Source: Hofstenia miamia (taxonomy: Eukaryota > Xenacoelomorpha > Acoela > Hofsteniidae). Taken from it: a stretch of 64,000 nucleotides of DNA. Shown here one piece after another: positions 22,932 to 35,380 of the stretch. The notes beneath the pieces are model-generated. The model was not told the DNA's origin and did not search any database. It saw only the letters and a list, made by a program, of their open reading frames with translations. Position 1 is the stretch's first letter. Every line of letters starts with the position of its first letter. The stretch is from NCBI GenBank assembly GCA_900660155.1, contig CABFPE010000145.1, forward strand, positions 1,364,650-1,428,649, given 5' to 3'. Position numbers and translations under genes: made by a program.

Positions 22932-24884
22932 TTAAAGCTTGAGTTTCAGTATTCTACGTCCTTGATTAAAAATTAACAATGAATCATTGCCTGAAGACAG
23001 TATGCATGGGATTCTATTTAACTTATATTCTTTGTTGTTTTCATCGCTTAGTGCCTCAATTTTCCTCAGATGTTTTCTATTTCGAACATCATATATATTT
23101 AAAGATTCATCACTTAGTCCACATATTATAATATTTTCATTCAGAAATGCAACTCCAAAGTAACGGAAATGTTGGAATGTACTAAAAGAACATAAAATTG
23201 CTTGATTTTTAAATGAAAACAAATGAATATTTTTGAAGCCACCAAACGCAATGTGATCCAAATTCTCGTTAAAGCAAATTGAGTAAAGATCAAAGTTCTT
23301 CCATTCTTTAGGCAACTTTCTTTTTTTATATAATAGTGATCTTAGACAATACTTGAAAACACTCAATAAACTTGAAGACACAAGTAGTACAAAATTTTTA
23401 CAAGGACTTGAACAAATAAAGTTTATCTGTTTAACATCACAAAACGAAATTGGAAATAGTTTTGATTTGTTTAACTTATTGTTTACTTCTATTAGTCGAT
23501 CAGGAGTAACTCTATCACAATAGCACAGTACTAGTATATTTTTGTTTGGTAGCATTGCTAGGTGATTTTCATGGGAACCATAAAAGCAGTTATCAATGAA
23601 GAAGTTCTCTTCGCCTCCATTTTTTGAAGTTCTAGTAAGAACTACTTTAAAGTTTTCTCTTCCAAGTGAATATATTTCGTCATTTTCCTTATCATATAAT
23701 ATATCAACTAATTCTTTTTTACTGGTTGTATAATATGAAATTAAACGAGGGTCAAAAATTTTTTCATAATATAAAAAGCTTTTCGTTTTTGCCAAAATTA
23801 TGTCGCTTCCTTCTTGAATTTCTACATTGCAATCCCAAATATAAGAATGTAGACTTTCAATAATATCTGCCTCATCAAAGGCTTTCGAAATTAATTTTAA
23901 TTCCTTGATATCCACGAATTTTAAATAAATGCTACATTTGTTTCTTATGACATCATTAATTTCTGCGTTGAGCTCATTAATATCACAAAATGATTTCTTT
24001 TGAAGAAACTCTTCAGTATATTCAAGATAAGGCGACACACTCATTTCCAAGTTCTCCAGTATTGCAACATTCTCATCAATTTGGCTAAGGACTTTATTTT
24101 CCATTTTAGACATTTCCTTTGATTGCTTCAGATACATCTCATTGACTTGTTCAATGATAAAATCACGCCGTTTGCATGCTAACTTATCAATGTCATGGAA
24201 TTTCTTTTCGATCTCTTTTTTCTGTCGCTTAGAGTAGTTCGTGTACGACCTTATTTCTTCAATTCGTGCATTAATAATTTCAACATTCTTAGTAATCTCA
24301 TCTGCAAATATCTTTGTTTGATTACTTATTGTTCGTACTTCATGCCCCTCATGAGTAACGACTGCACAAGTGACGCAAATGTAATTTTTGCATGCATAGT
24401 CATTGCAATAAAATTTCAAGCTTTCCTTGTGTTCTTTGCAGTAAGGAGTTGGCCTTGAACTTAAAGAATATATGATGTGACTCCTTGTTCTTTTCCTCTT
24501 TTCATGATTAAGACGACAGTGCATGCAAAGAATTTTCTCACAATCTTTACAAAAGTGCACCTCGATTTGATCAATATCATCCTCACAAATAACACACATT
24601 TTAAAAGGATTGGTACCTTTAAATGTTTCAACAATTTCAATGAATGCCTTTATGCGGAGGTCAACCTGTATACATTTTGCCTGTGTTAGTGTATGGCATA
24701 ATGCACAAGAAATGCTCACTCCATTTTTATAGTGTTCATTTATGATTTTTTCATTTTCTTCTACTTCTTCTTCTTCTGCTTCAATGCATTTCCTGCAGAA
24801 GGTATGACAACAATTTAATATAACGGGATCCTGATACAGATCAAAGCAGATTGAACATTTTAGAAGTTCGGTGTAACTTTCCAT
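22932..24884 (-). CDS. TRIM-type RING/B-box protein with propeller-like C-terminus
   Basis: Single open frame of 650 residues from ATG at 24884. RING finger at residues 10-63: C10-x2-C13, C25-x-H27-x2-C30-x2-C33, C60-x2-C63, with an unusually acidic loop (residues 35-46) between zinc pairs. B-box 1-like zinc region at 97-136 and B-box 2 at about 149-188 (YCKEHKESLKFYC, CAVVTHEGHEV). A charged coiled coil follows at about 190-300. The C-terminal third (about 350-650) has repeated short beta-strand blocks such as AFGGFKNIHLFSF and IIICGLSDESLNIYDVRNRK, suggesting an NHL- or WD-like beta-propeller, though repeats are too divergent for certainty. Such proteins are usually E3 ubiquitin ligases that homodimerise through the coiled coil; substrate unknown. 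The start codon is three bases after a GTGCTTCAG acceptor-like site. No introns, so a retrocopy origin or lineage expansion is possible. Confidence 0.85.
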   Translation of the reverse strand: MESYTELLKCSICFDLYQDPVILNCCHTFCRKCIEAEEEEVEENEKIINEHYKNGVSISCALCHTLTQAKCIQVDLRIKAFIEIVETFKGTNPFKMCVICEDDIDQIEVHFCKDCEKILCMHCRLNHEKRKRTRSHIIYSLSSRPTPYCKEHKESLKFYCNDYACKNYICVTCAVVTHEGHEVRTISNQTKIFADEITKNVEIINARIEEIRSYTNYSKRQKKEIEKKFHDIDKLACKRRDFIIEQVNEMYLKQSKEMSKMENKVLSQIDENVAILENLEMSVSPYLEYTEEFLQKKSFCDINELNAEINDVIRNKCSIYLKFVDIKELKLISKAFDEADIIESLHSYIWDCNVEIQEGSDIILAKTKSFLYYEKIFDPRLISYYTTSKKELVDILYDKENDEIYSLGRENFKVVLTRTSKNGGEENFFIDNCFYGSHENHLAMLPNKNILVLCYCDRVTPDRLIEVNNKLNKSKLFPISFCDVKQINFICSSPCKNFVLLVSSSLLSVFKYCLRSLLYKKRKLPKEWKNFDLYSICFNENLDHIAFGGFKNIHLFSFKNQAILCSFSTFQHFRYFGVAFLNENIIICGLSDESLNIYDVRNRKHLRKIEALSDENNKEYKLNRIPCILSSGNDSLLIFNQGRRILKLKL

Positions 24885-25049
24885 TTTCTGAAGCACTTGA
24901 GCGAGTTTTATTAAATAGAATTAAGTAAATATCAAGGAATGAATGATGATGTTGACACAATGCTAGCAGTTGTAAACCATTTCCTATAATTTCAACCAAA
25001 TGCTATAAGCAATAATTAATTAATACAGATACAGTGATCTTATGTTCTT
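24885..25049. promoter_or_regulatory. Upstream region of the TRIM-like gene
   Basis: Short AT-rich spacer between the TRIM-like start and the Penelope-like fossil. GTGCTTCAG immediately before AAAATGG on the minus strand is the only notable signal, a possible 3' splice site. No clear TATA box can be singled out in such AT-rich DNA. Confidence 0.3.
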
Positions 25050-27388
25050 CTGCCTATTTAATAGCATTGATTTTTCATTTTCTTTAATTAGTATGTCTTC
25101 AGATAATTTTGATTTGTTTGATCTTAAAATTATTCTAAAATTGTCCCGATTGATGTTATGAATGTGTGTAAATACTTCAGATTGAAGATGTCCATTAATA
25201 TGTTCAGATTTCCGCGTTTCAAAATGTCGTATAGTCTCACCGATGTATGTCTTTCAACAGACATCACAATTATATGAATATACTATTGATGAGGCTAATG
25301 ATGGTGGAACACGATCTTTACTTTGAAACTAATCAGAAGTCTTAATTGATGTAAAAATAGTCACAATTTTTGATTTCTTTAATATTTTATTAATTTTCAT
25401 GATGGTCTTGCATAAATTGATTTTCATATGATGGATAAAAGGTAATTGCCAATATATCGATTTTAAATTGGGCTTATTAGGTGTTTTCTTTTAATTAATA
25501 TTCTTAAATTAATCATTAATGATATTTTTGATGTAATTGTGCGGATATCCATTTTCTTCAAATGTTGCATATAATTGATCTAAACTTTTAATCATGAATT
25601 CATAGGTTGATGATAATCTCATTATTCTATTGCAAAGACATCTGATGGTGTTAGTTGTATATTTTCTATCACAATAAGATAGAAAGGGAATATATAGACC
25701 AGTATTTGTAGGTTTCAGGTATAGTTCAGATGTAAACGTCTCTTTTAAGTTTGTAATGGTGACATCCAAGAAATTCAATTTCTTATTTTTTCTATTTCCA
25801 TTGTAAATTGTAGTTCAGACAATATATTGTTTATTTTATTTATAAATCTTAAGGCACTTTCTTCATTATCAAATATTCCAAATATATCATCAATATATCT
25901 TTGATAAAATAAATAATCACTATTATCAAAACCACTTTCTATTATATATGGCAAACATTGCCATAGTTGGACCTAAGGATGACCCCATGGCCATACCTTC
26001 AATCCGGTTTCATATGTTTCCATTAAATAGGAATGAAGTATTTAAGCACGCTAATTCCAATAATGTCCTAAGTGATGAATGTGAAATTGGAACTTTATCT
26101 TCATTGATAATATTCAATATATGATTTATAGTTTTCTTGACAGGTATATTTGTAAACAAACTCTTGACATCGAAACTGACCATAAATTTTGCTTTCTCAG
26201 GAGATATTGTAAAGAAATTTTTCAATTTATGTATAAAGTCAAATGTATCCGTCAAATTGTATTTTTTGGAATAAATGGTTTAAACAAATCATCAAGCCAT
26301 TTAGACAGATTGTATGTGATCGAATTTATTGATGATAATATTGGTCTTAGAGGTGGATCAGTCTGGCTTTTATGTACTTTAGCTAAGCCGCATAATCTTG
26401 CAGGTTGACCGCCAACACTTCTAATTGAGTTATAAATCTCTTTGCTTATTAAGTTACTTCTTTTCATGTCAAATAACACTTCATTAAACTTCCTTTCTTT
26501 ATAAATGAAATGATTACATTTAATGCGCATATTTTCATGTAACTTTTCAAATTTCTCTTTATCTTGTAATATATCTTCCATTTTTTGAATGTATGTAGTT
26601 TTATCCATAATTGGATATACAATTCATCATCGTTACTTAAATCTTTCAATGATTTATACAATGTTTTAATACTTTTTGGTATATTAAGTTGTTTTAAATA
26701 AGATTGTAAAACATGTGGTATTTTCTTTTTAAAAAAATCAATGTCCTCTTGAGATTTCAAATCTTTAGACTTAACTAAGTTTTGAAACAAACATTCTGCA
26801 TTGGATTTACTTTTAACATTATTAGGTTTTAAAAACCAGCTCATATTAAACCCGTAAGAGAGAGCTTTATGTTGATCGTTTGTTAATTTCTTGGATGATA
26901 GATTCAGCACAGTATTCTTAATTTTAAATTCTAAAACACTTCGTTTTTCAGCCTTTATTAAATTTTTAACTTTGGCAATCTGCTTTGACTTAATTTTATC
27001 TAATTTTTTATCATTCATTGCTTCAATTATTTTTTACATTAATCTTTGTCTTTAAGCTTTCCAAGGCTTTCTTGATATAATCTTAGCTTGTTCTTAAATA
27101 AGGTCTTAGCATCAATAAGTATTGATTTAAGCACATTGAGTTGCCCTTTCGAAAAAAGTAGGAATATGGTTTAAGATGTGAAGGAAATGAAATGTTCATA
27201 AATTTTGGAATAATTTTCTCTGATATACAAGATCTTAAATATTCAATTCTTTGTTCTTCTTTTTTGTATTTGTAGTATAGTTTGCTTGATTCCACAAATT
27301 TCTGATGCTCTTCATTACTTAGCACATGTGAAATGATATATTTAAAGCATATTTTGCTAAGATTTATATTAATTGGAATAGAGCCCAT
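25050..27388 (-). mobile_element. Penelope-like retroelement, endonuclease-bearing, broken
   Basis: Minus-strand blocks follow the order of Penelope-like elements. A charged N-terminal part is at 27388-27083 and 27018-26464, with a block near 26640 resembling the KADKGN-preceding region. RT follows: PARLCGLAKVHKSQTDPPLR and PILSSINSITYNLSKWLD (26608-26252), then FMVSFDVKSLFTNIPV (26255-26010), then MNFLDVTITNLKE and LYLKPTNTGLYIPFLSY (25778-25509). Last comes a GIY-YIG-like endonuclease region (TYIGETIRHFETRKSEH, about 25260-25190). The coding potential is broken in several places, so the copy is not active. Its 5' side ends next to a Tc1 end at 27417. The TRIM-like gene lies just beyond its 3' side on the same strand. 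Confidence 0.85.
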
Positions 27389-27416
27389 TGCTTAACATTT
27401 TAGATATATATATATA

Positions 27417-28030
27417 CAGTGACACGCAAAAATTTGGATACAGTACATTTGTAGCTGCTTAATGCAAGGCTTTGGTTGTTTCAATTCATAGAAGATAAAT
27501 ATATTAGATATTACTTGACATTATATCTAGAAATGTTTAAACCACAAAACATCTATTTTGCAAACATGTAATGAATAAAAACTAAACTGAGAACTTAAAA
27601 AGTATTGGCTACCTTCACTTAATATTTTGCTGCATAGCCTCTACTTTGCTTAGCTTAGCTTCTTCTAGCTTCTTTCCATAACTGCTTGTTAAGTTTTTGC
27701 ACATATTCACATAAATCATACTCCATTCTTCTTTGGAGAATTCTTTAAATTTTTGAACATTTTGCGGATTCCTAGCATGAACTCGCAACTTTAGTGTTTT
27801 CCAGAGATTCTCTAAGGAATTGAGATCAGAAGATTGGCTGGCCATTTCATCACGCCAATGCCATTGTCATTCAACCATTTTTGAGTTGCTCTTTCCATGT
27901 GTTTAGGATGATTGCGTTGCTCAAAAAGAAAACTGTTTCCATGTCCTAATGATCTGGCATTCACTAAATCTTCATTTAAATATATGTATACAGAAGAATA
28001 AAAAGCAACAACTGAGAATAGGCCTAACAA
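27417..28030 (-). mobile_element. Second Tc1-type transposon, decayed
   Basis: A Tc1/mariner-type terminus CAGTGACACGCAAAAATTTG begins at 27417, directly after a short (TA)n run. The minus strand then encodes transposase C-terminal blocks: FEQRNHPKHMERATQKWL and, in another frame, SQSSDLNSLENLWKTLKLR with VHARNPQ (28030-27615). The family consensus is QxDNDPKHT and NPIENLW, so the second catalytic aspartate is replaced by Arg and the NPIE box reads NSLE. A frame change lies at about 27840. I could not find the opposite inverted repeat within the next 1.5 kb, so the right end is probably lost. It belongs to a different Tc1 subfamily from the copy at 12741. Confidence 0.85.
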
Positions 28031-28891
28031 TGCCGTGGAGTGTTTGAAAGGTGAACTATTTTTTTACCTTTCCCTCTTTCAAAAATTATATCTGATAAAA
28101 AATGCAAGGACAATAGGCTGATTTTTCATTTTTTAAAAGTGGGCATGTCAACTAGAATAGACTCTTCTATCAATATGAATCCACTGTTGGCTAGTTTGTT
28201 ATAAATATGTTACTAGATGTGTAATATATCTAGTCCATTGATGAAACCCTAATATCCAAGTTCTAAATATGAAAATAATTTAGTTATATGGAGTTCCTGA
28301 AGTTTTTTATAAAGAGTCCTAATTATGAGGTAATAATAATAATCCACGTGATTTGTGACCGAAATGACATGATGAATTTTATATTTATATTCTACTAAGT
28401 CATGCCGGGGAAAATTTGACGATCATTGCATAATGCTATCTTTTACTGAGAACGCTGAAACATTTTTTCCATTATCTATTATCTGTTACTGAAAACATTT
28501 CATTATAAAAATAGGTAAGTACTAGAATAGGGCAAGATGTACATACGATTTCTTTGAATGAGGATATTGACACATTTTTTTCAAGAGATAGATAAAACTA
28601 AATTTCGTGTTAGCTCTCCGCTATTCAAAATTTTGATTTTTTATGGATATGTGGTTTATAGGACATTTTGCACCCCCCAATAAAAACAAGGTTAAATTGT
28701 TTTAATCTAAATGAGCGACCAGTCACAAGGTGTAAATGCAAGGAAGTGGAAAATGCAAAAAATTTCTTTAATACTATCTGTATTTCTCCCCGTGTAAATT
28801 TGAGTACCTATTCAATTCATCGCATTCGAATTCTGTAATTTTCATCATCAATCTTGCGTGAATAACTTTATTCGTAACTAAAATGCTCTAC

Positions 28892-28906
28892 ATATATATA
28901 AATATA

Positions 28907-28942
<36 letters not shown>
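28892..28942. repeat. (TA)n microsatellite
   Basis: Interrupted TA dinucleotide run of about 50 bases. Confidence 0.95.
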
Positions 28943-28945
<3 letters not shown>

Positions 28946-31900
28946 GAGGAAGTTTTGTTTTTTCAAATTTATCAAAACATGAAAATTTGATTTTGGAGAA
29001 ATAGTCAAAAGAAGATAAAACACAGTAAGCACATAACGAATGACACATAATTCGATTCAGATTTACCTTATTATTGTCGCTAAAGCTAAATCCTTAAATA
29101 AATAACCAGTGTCAAATTGAAACAGTACACAATTTACAAAGTTAATTTTTGCCCTACTTAGTTGTTTGTTTTTGCGCACATCAACAAATATTACTAGACT
29201 TACCATTTGGTTAGCATAATGCTTAAATTATTCATTATTGGCATCATGTGTTAAGATGATCCATGCTATTAACTAAAGTTGGTAAAACATGTTATGCATT
29301 TAAGGGTTAATGTTGGTCAAGTACATAATATAAAATTTCTGAAAGGTTAGTGGGAAAAGGCCTCAAAGGTGTTGCTAAAGGCGTTCTAAAGGGAAAATGC
29401 TACATATCAAAATCGTAGAGGAAAAAGCCTATAACTAAAAATCGTACTGTATCAAGAATACATACAGAATATTCAGTGCTTAATTTGCTTGAACTTTGTT
29501 TAATTGGCTTTTAATTTGTTTAATTCAACTGAGAAAAGGTGTATAGTAAAAATCTTTTCTGAATTTTCTAAATATAGTAAGATCGTAATTAATCTTAAGA
29601 TCTCCGGTCTCTGAATGCAACATTGTTTCTGTCAAAATGTGCATAATTTGAAAGCAAAATCCATTTGTTAAATATAATTGTAGGCAAACAATTACATTCC
29701 AAGAAACTAGTATTCTGTGGGACCATTCAGTCCCATCTCATTTATTAGGACTAAATAATTATGTGAGGGTCTGATGATAAATGATTAAAATGGGCTATTG
29801 CAGAATATTCACATAATTATTGCTCATTTTGTCAAAATAGAAGTTATACCATGGAGCCCCTTGCGACTGGATTGGGGTCGGTTTGGGGCCTAATCGAATA
29901 GGATCAAATGACCTTGCAGAACCTTAGAATTAAAACCCTATACATGAACCATATAGCGAGGGTCAACATGTAGATTCCTATCTCAGACGGCATTTTTATA
30001 ATATAACTGTGGAAAATGATTAAGGTGAAATAATTTGTCAATAAAAAACTGAAAGACTAGAATAATTCATATGATTATTATTTGGAATAACATGCTTAAT
30101 ATTACTACAATTCATGTTTTTTGGTTAAAGCTCTATACAGATAAACGTTGGCTGTATCCAATTTACAACTAAAGATGTTGCTGCTTATTAGAGATCTTCA
30201 ATTTTTCACTATTTTATGTCGAAAGTAAATTTTTTTTCAATAAAATTTTATATTTTGGCCTTGATTTCTTTAGCAGAGTTTGATGAAATTATTGTTTGTA
30301 CTGTACAATGAGGTGACGCTTAGAATTAAATATATGTTTCCCAAAATGACTTTATCTTTGACATTGTAATTTCACAAGAAGCCTTGCTTGCTAACATTGT
30401 TTTAGCATTTTTTGATATTAATTTTGGGAATTATGATTATATGTTTACACACAAATCGTCATATTTAAGGATGAAACTACATATCAATCATAAATGCGAA
30501 AAAAACAAGTAACAATAAGTCTAAAATTTTAAAATAAAAAATAACGGACATGAAAGTTATCTACACTATGTTTAAGTTCTGCTAGCAACTCGAAATTTAG
30601 AAAAAAATGTAGTAAAACACAAATGAAGAAGCGATTTTGTACAGATTTTTTCAAATCCAAATGTAATTCACAATTGTCTGATTTTTTATTCAAAAATTCC
30701 ATTTAAGTTGAGATCGCTAGAAAATTTTCTTTGTTGGAACAACAACTTTTATTCTTAATGCCCTACTCCATGCTAAGAAACTTTGATTATTGAATAATAG
30801 AACACACATATATCCATAATGCGTTGATGAGAACAAGTACACAAAAATCAGTTAAATTTTGCATTTAACTTAACACAAAATATCAAAATATAAAGATTAT
30901 CTTGCGGCAACTGCATCTTCAATACTTCATTTGTAAATCCCTGCATTTATATAGCTTCGAAAAAAATTCGTAATTGCATTGCACCAACTGGTCGGTTACA
31001 AATTTGTTTCAATACAACTGAAGGTTAAACTTAGATGTTATAATAAGTGTAGACAAACATTGACTGCGATTTCTGAAAAAACGTCCAAGCTAAGGTTTTT
31101 GTCAATTACTACATTTATTTTCATAGAAAATGAAATATCTTGCCACAAAATAATGTTTAAAAATTCATTATTCTAAATGTTTTTAAGCAATGACAAACAT
31201 CCTGTGAATGAGGTTTGTGAAGACATTGCTGAAAAGTTCAAACTGCTTTTACAGCACTACTAAAGATGACTAAATTCGCATAAAATCACTTTTCTACAAA
31301 TTAGCACATACAAGTACAATTTGCATGTACATAATTGTTTTTATCAATGAGTTCTATAGCGTTTTCGATTATCGAATACAGTAATAGCACTCTTCTCATT
31401 GTCGACCTTAAATTTAAAAATGAGAAGATCACGACCGCTATTCAGAATTATAATTTACCTATAAATACAGTAAAAAATGAGTGACCTGTTTTAAGAAATC
31501 TACATGAAAAATAATTGTAGAATTCTTTAATTTTGCAGTTAGCTGTATTTTTTACTTACCTATCTTTTGGAAGTAAATTACTTAAATTCAAACACATATT
31601 TGCCCCTTATAAATAGCAAAATCGAAAAATTTAAAATTTCTATCGATCCAAAACGCATAATTTCTTCATGTTACTCAAAGGGTGAACTTTGGGTCGGTTC
31701 ACTCTTTTGATCAAAGCAATAATTAATCTGGTTGAAAATACCATAATTCGAGAAAGAAATCTCTTCTTGTACTATTTGTAAGCTTGTCTAGCAACACTCA
31801 TTTCATACTCCATACAGCTTCATAATGCAATACCCGAAAATCTGAGTCAGAGACTGCTACTAAATAGGACACTGCATAGTATTGATTTTCAATTATGGCG

Positions 31901-32502
31901 CAAATTTTTTGCAAGGACATCTTCAATTGTACAATACGCCAAATACAAAAACAAAGCATTTATAAATTATTTAGGTTCATAGAATTATAGAAAATATCTA
32001 TAAGAAAAAATAACTACTCAGTTACATAATTGTTTTTGGTAAAAATATCAGAGATGAACATGAACAAAAATATATTTCCGAGCAGGGCCAAGCACATCAC
32101 AATTAGTGGAAATTCTTTACTATTAGTCCTATTTTATGACAGCCTTGCCAAAAAATTTCTATAATTTGAAAACTTATAAAAAATCGCTGAAATTAAATTG
32201 AGTTTTAGAAGAGTATAATGTAAACTACAAAATGAAAGTTTTAATTTCAACTCAATGTTAATAAGTTATATAGTATTTGCTGCATTTTGCTCGATTTTTG
32301 TGGAATTTTGCGTAATAGTCAACATTTTGCAAATTAGACTGTTTTTCCAAGAACTCGACCTAAGTCTAACTCGGGTATGTCAATCAGGGTTTTGACTATT
32401 TGTCATTCATCATGGCCATGCTACAGTCAGTTGAGCCTTTGTACATTAAAAATAAGATTGTTCATAGATTTTGCTGCAATTAATTTCCAGATCTGCTTAA
32501 GA

Positions 32503-32520
32503 AATATATATATACTTAAG

Positions 32521-32564
<44 letters not shown>
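32503..32564. repeat. (TA)n microsatellite
   Basis: Interrupted TA run of about 60 bases. Confidence 0.95.
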
Positions 32565-32568
<4 letters not shown>

Positions 32569-33900
32569 AAATAAAAATAATAGAAACTTCACTATTTTTC
32601 CAAAACAGATTTCCATTTAGGTGAGTACATTCTAAAAACAGTGGTTCCAACGGAAAAGATCATCTCTGAAAAAATCCCGAGCTCTTGAATTATACCATGT
32701 TTTTATAATATTTTGCAAATATGGGTTTTGTCCTTAGAGAAAATACATTAAAATTATATTTGCAGCAATCCAGCAATTTCTGAGAAGAATTTTCTATTTT
32801 GAAATTTATTGGTCCATAAAATTTGAATTGAAATTGTTATTAGAATTACTGAAATTATAGGTATGCACCAAAATTTTCGAAGACTTCTCGTATGCATGAA
32901 CAACACATTTGATAGAGTGATAGAGAAATACAAGAAATATTGACAGAGCCTAAGCAAGCCTAAGCAGCTTTAAGCATTAAAGCAATTATTCTTAAGCGAT
33001 CCACATCTTTTATAAATNCAAATAACAAATAATTTTTTAAGTAAGTTTGTGGATCTCTGTTGCAAGTTGAATTTTTTTGTCATTTTTCAAATTTTTTTAA
33101 GTGATGCTACTTGCTAGCACTCTTGACATAGTGTAACTTCATCACCCAGGCAAAGGATGTGCAGAATAACGCGGTATAGGGTTAGGGTTACACCTCTGGT
33201 TCAGCATACGATTTCATAGTTAACATTTACGTATTAGTAGACTTGATTAGTGAAAGCAAGGTGAGGTGCAATCGTCTTAAAGAAGAAGCTATTAACTCAA
33301 GCTCATATTGGTGATCAGAATCAGCACAAGTCAACAATTTAAAGGCGTAGCAAGAGTTTCCAGTGATAGCAAGAAAAGACATACATACTATTAATGAAGT
33401 AAATCACCGAATAAGCGTTACGAATTCGGGATGGCGCATTTGCTAAAGAAACGTCGCCATATTGAGTGCCAAGAATTTCTTTAGTTTTTAAGTATTTAAT
33501 CATGAACTAATCATTATTATTCTAGCTTTTTAACAATAACTTGGTTCAAGATGGCTTTTTTACAAAAAATTCGCAAATATTCGTAGATGAAACATTAATG
33601 CATTGGAGGGGTTTGGTGGTGGTAACAATTATTTTTGGCGCCATTTTAAGATGATAGTCAATTCAGCTTTTAATTGAGCATACTATTTCAATTGGAGTTT
33701 GTCAGAGTATTTTTGAGTTTAAATTTATTTTTTAAAGCAGTAATTACAAATACGAATTAATTTTCACAGATATTTAAAATCGAATTCATATGTATAATAC
33801 ATTTGTATTGAAGAATGTTCTCAATCTTGTTTAAGCTGTGTCTCAGTGAATATTTTTTTGGAAAAAATAAATTGAATAACAGACAATATTTACTATCTTT

Positions 33901-34262
33901 GTACAGTAGACTTGCCAACGAGCCGTGCTTCTAACAAGCCGAGACGGGCTTGAGCACAGTATTGGATAAACAACGAGCCATTTTTAGCAAAGCAAATTTA
34001 TAGTACTGCTTGTAAATTTGATTATGCAGATCTTTTTATTTTTTCATTCAAAATGCATTTCTTAAAATGATATTTTAGAAATGTTTATTAAATAATAGGA
34101 AAAGCTATGTAAAAAATTCTAAGAGCACAACATTTTTAACAAATATCGAGCTGAAATTAGCCTCATTGTAAGATTTTATGTGACGAGCCGAGCTGAATTA
34201 CTCAAAATTAAAACGAGCTGAGCTTAGAAATTTCGGTTAATTGACAAGTCTGATGTACAGTA
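33901..34262. mobile_element. hAT-type miniature element with exact 8-bp target duplication
   Basis: An exact direct repeat GTACAGTA lies at 33901-33908 and 34255-34262 and brackets a 346-bp unit. Just inside are inverted ends: GACTTGCCAACGAGCC at the left and, inverted from the right, ATCAGACTTGTCAATTAACC, sharing GACTTGxCAA. Subterminal GAGCCG/CGAGC words repeat on both sides (ACGAGCCGTGC, AAGCCGAGACGGGC, ACGAGCCGAGCTG, ACGAGCTGAGC). An 8-bp duplication with short inverted ends and GC-rich subterminal words is the mark of hAT non-autonomous elements. It carries no open frame. Confidence 0.75.
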
Positions 34263-35202
34263 TATGTATTTCTTGTAACATTGAACTTAATTGAGATATA
34301 TAGCCTAAATTATAGCATAGCACATAAAATATTACACTAAATCACTTAAAATTAATTGTCATCATCAAGCCTAAAGAGCTCAATTTTATTGTCATCGTCT
34401 GTCCTAGCATTGATCAAATCTTGTACTCATGTGCATTATATGGAACCTAGACGTAGATGCATAAGTTGTTAAATTCAGATGAGGTTCATATGGTTTGAAT
34501 TGAATTAAAGTAATTGTCATAATTTGCGAAGGAATACAAGCAGTACATGTATTTTCCATTTAAAAGTATTTTAATACTGCTAGATGTCAATGATATGTAT
34601 GAGTTTAATTATGACTTTATAGTGCTGTCAGCAGACGTAAGCTTCATGGGGGTTGCTATGACCTTTTAAGGATGCATGAATAATAGCATACTTCAAGATT
34701 ATTTTGTTAAATAACATTTAGCTACGGGCATAACGGGCTTAGGGTACGGGCACTGACAAACCAACACGCCCTACCTTAGATCATAACAATTAAATAAAAT
34801 TTACGCTTCATCCCTAGTTCTTTCGCAAAATCAGAGAAAGTCTTCTTTCGTAAATCCCTGTCATTATATTCGGGACATGCCATATCCCTTAAAATGATTT
34901 ATTTGAGACAGCAGCTATTATGTTGCATTCCATACGATCATTCATTTGTAGTTAAGATCTTAGCAAATCAAAGCATTTATTTATAGATCATTTACCTGTT
35001 GGCAGAAATTGATCTAAAATGCATTAGTATGTTTAAACATGCATATGTAATTAAAAAAATATTATTTTCAATTGTTTAAATCGGGTAAAAAATACATGAT
35101 TAATAATTTTTATTAATTTAATACGTCGAAATTAGGCCTACTGCAATTTTCCTTCCATAATAATTAAATAACTACTGTTAAAAACATATATCTCATGATT
35201 TA
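34263..35202. other. Intergenic DNA, nothing recognised
   Basis: AT-rich sequence with no exon or element that can be supported. Confidence 0.4.
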
Positions 35203-35380
35203 GTGTTTACACGGTGACAGGGTGACAGAAGACATACAATAAAATCAAAATTATTTGATCTACATCTGTTTTATAATTACCCTACTTGAAAGTTCGTATG
35301 TCTTATCTTTTGGGTGTTTACACGCTACATATTTCTTGAGATAATTGGAGACAGATCTGTCTTATGTCACGTGTAAACAA
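35203..35380. mobile_element. Possible MITE with GTTTACACG inverted ends
   Basis: GTGTTTACACGGTGACAG at 35203 faces CTTGTTTACACGTGACATAA read inverted from about 35381, giving a roughly 178-bp unit with about 16-bp inverted ends. A further GTGTTTACACG lies inside at about 35313. I could not fix a target duplication, so the family is open. Confidence 0.4.

Larger units (their letters stand above)
28031..33900. other. Long gene-poor stretch
   Basis: Nearly 6 kb with no exon, RNA gene or element that I can support. It contains (TA)n microsatellites at 28892-28942 and 32503-32564, one ambiguous base at 33018 and a two-unit GGGTTAGGGTTA at about 33180. GC is slightly higher at 29850-29990 with no identifiable content. 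Confidence 0.5.

Noticed and set aside
33178-33196. GGGTTAGGGTTA, the metazoan telomere unit
   Set aside because: Only two units; this is expected by chance or from random drift and does not indicate an interstitial telomere.
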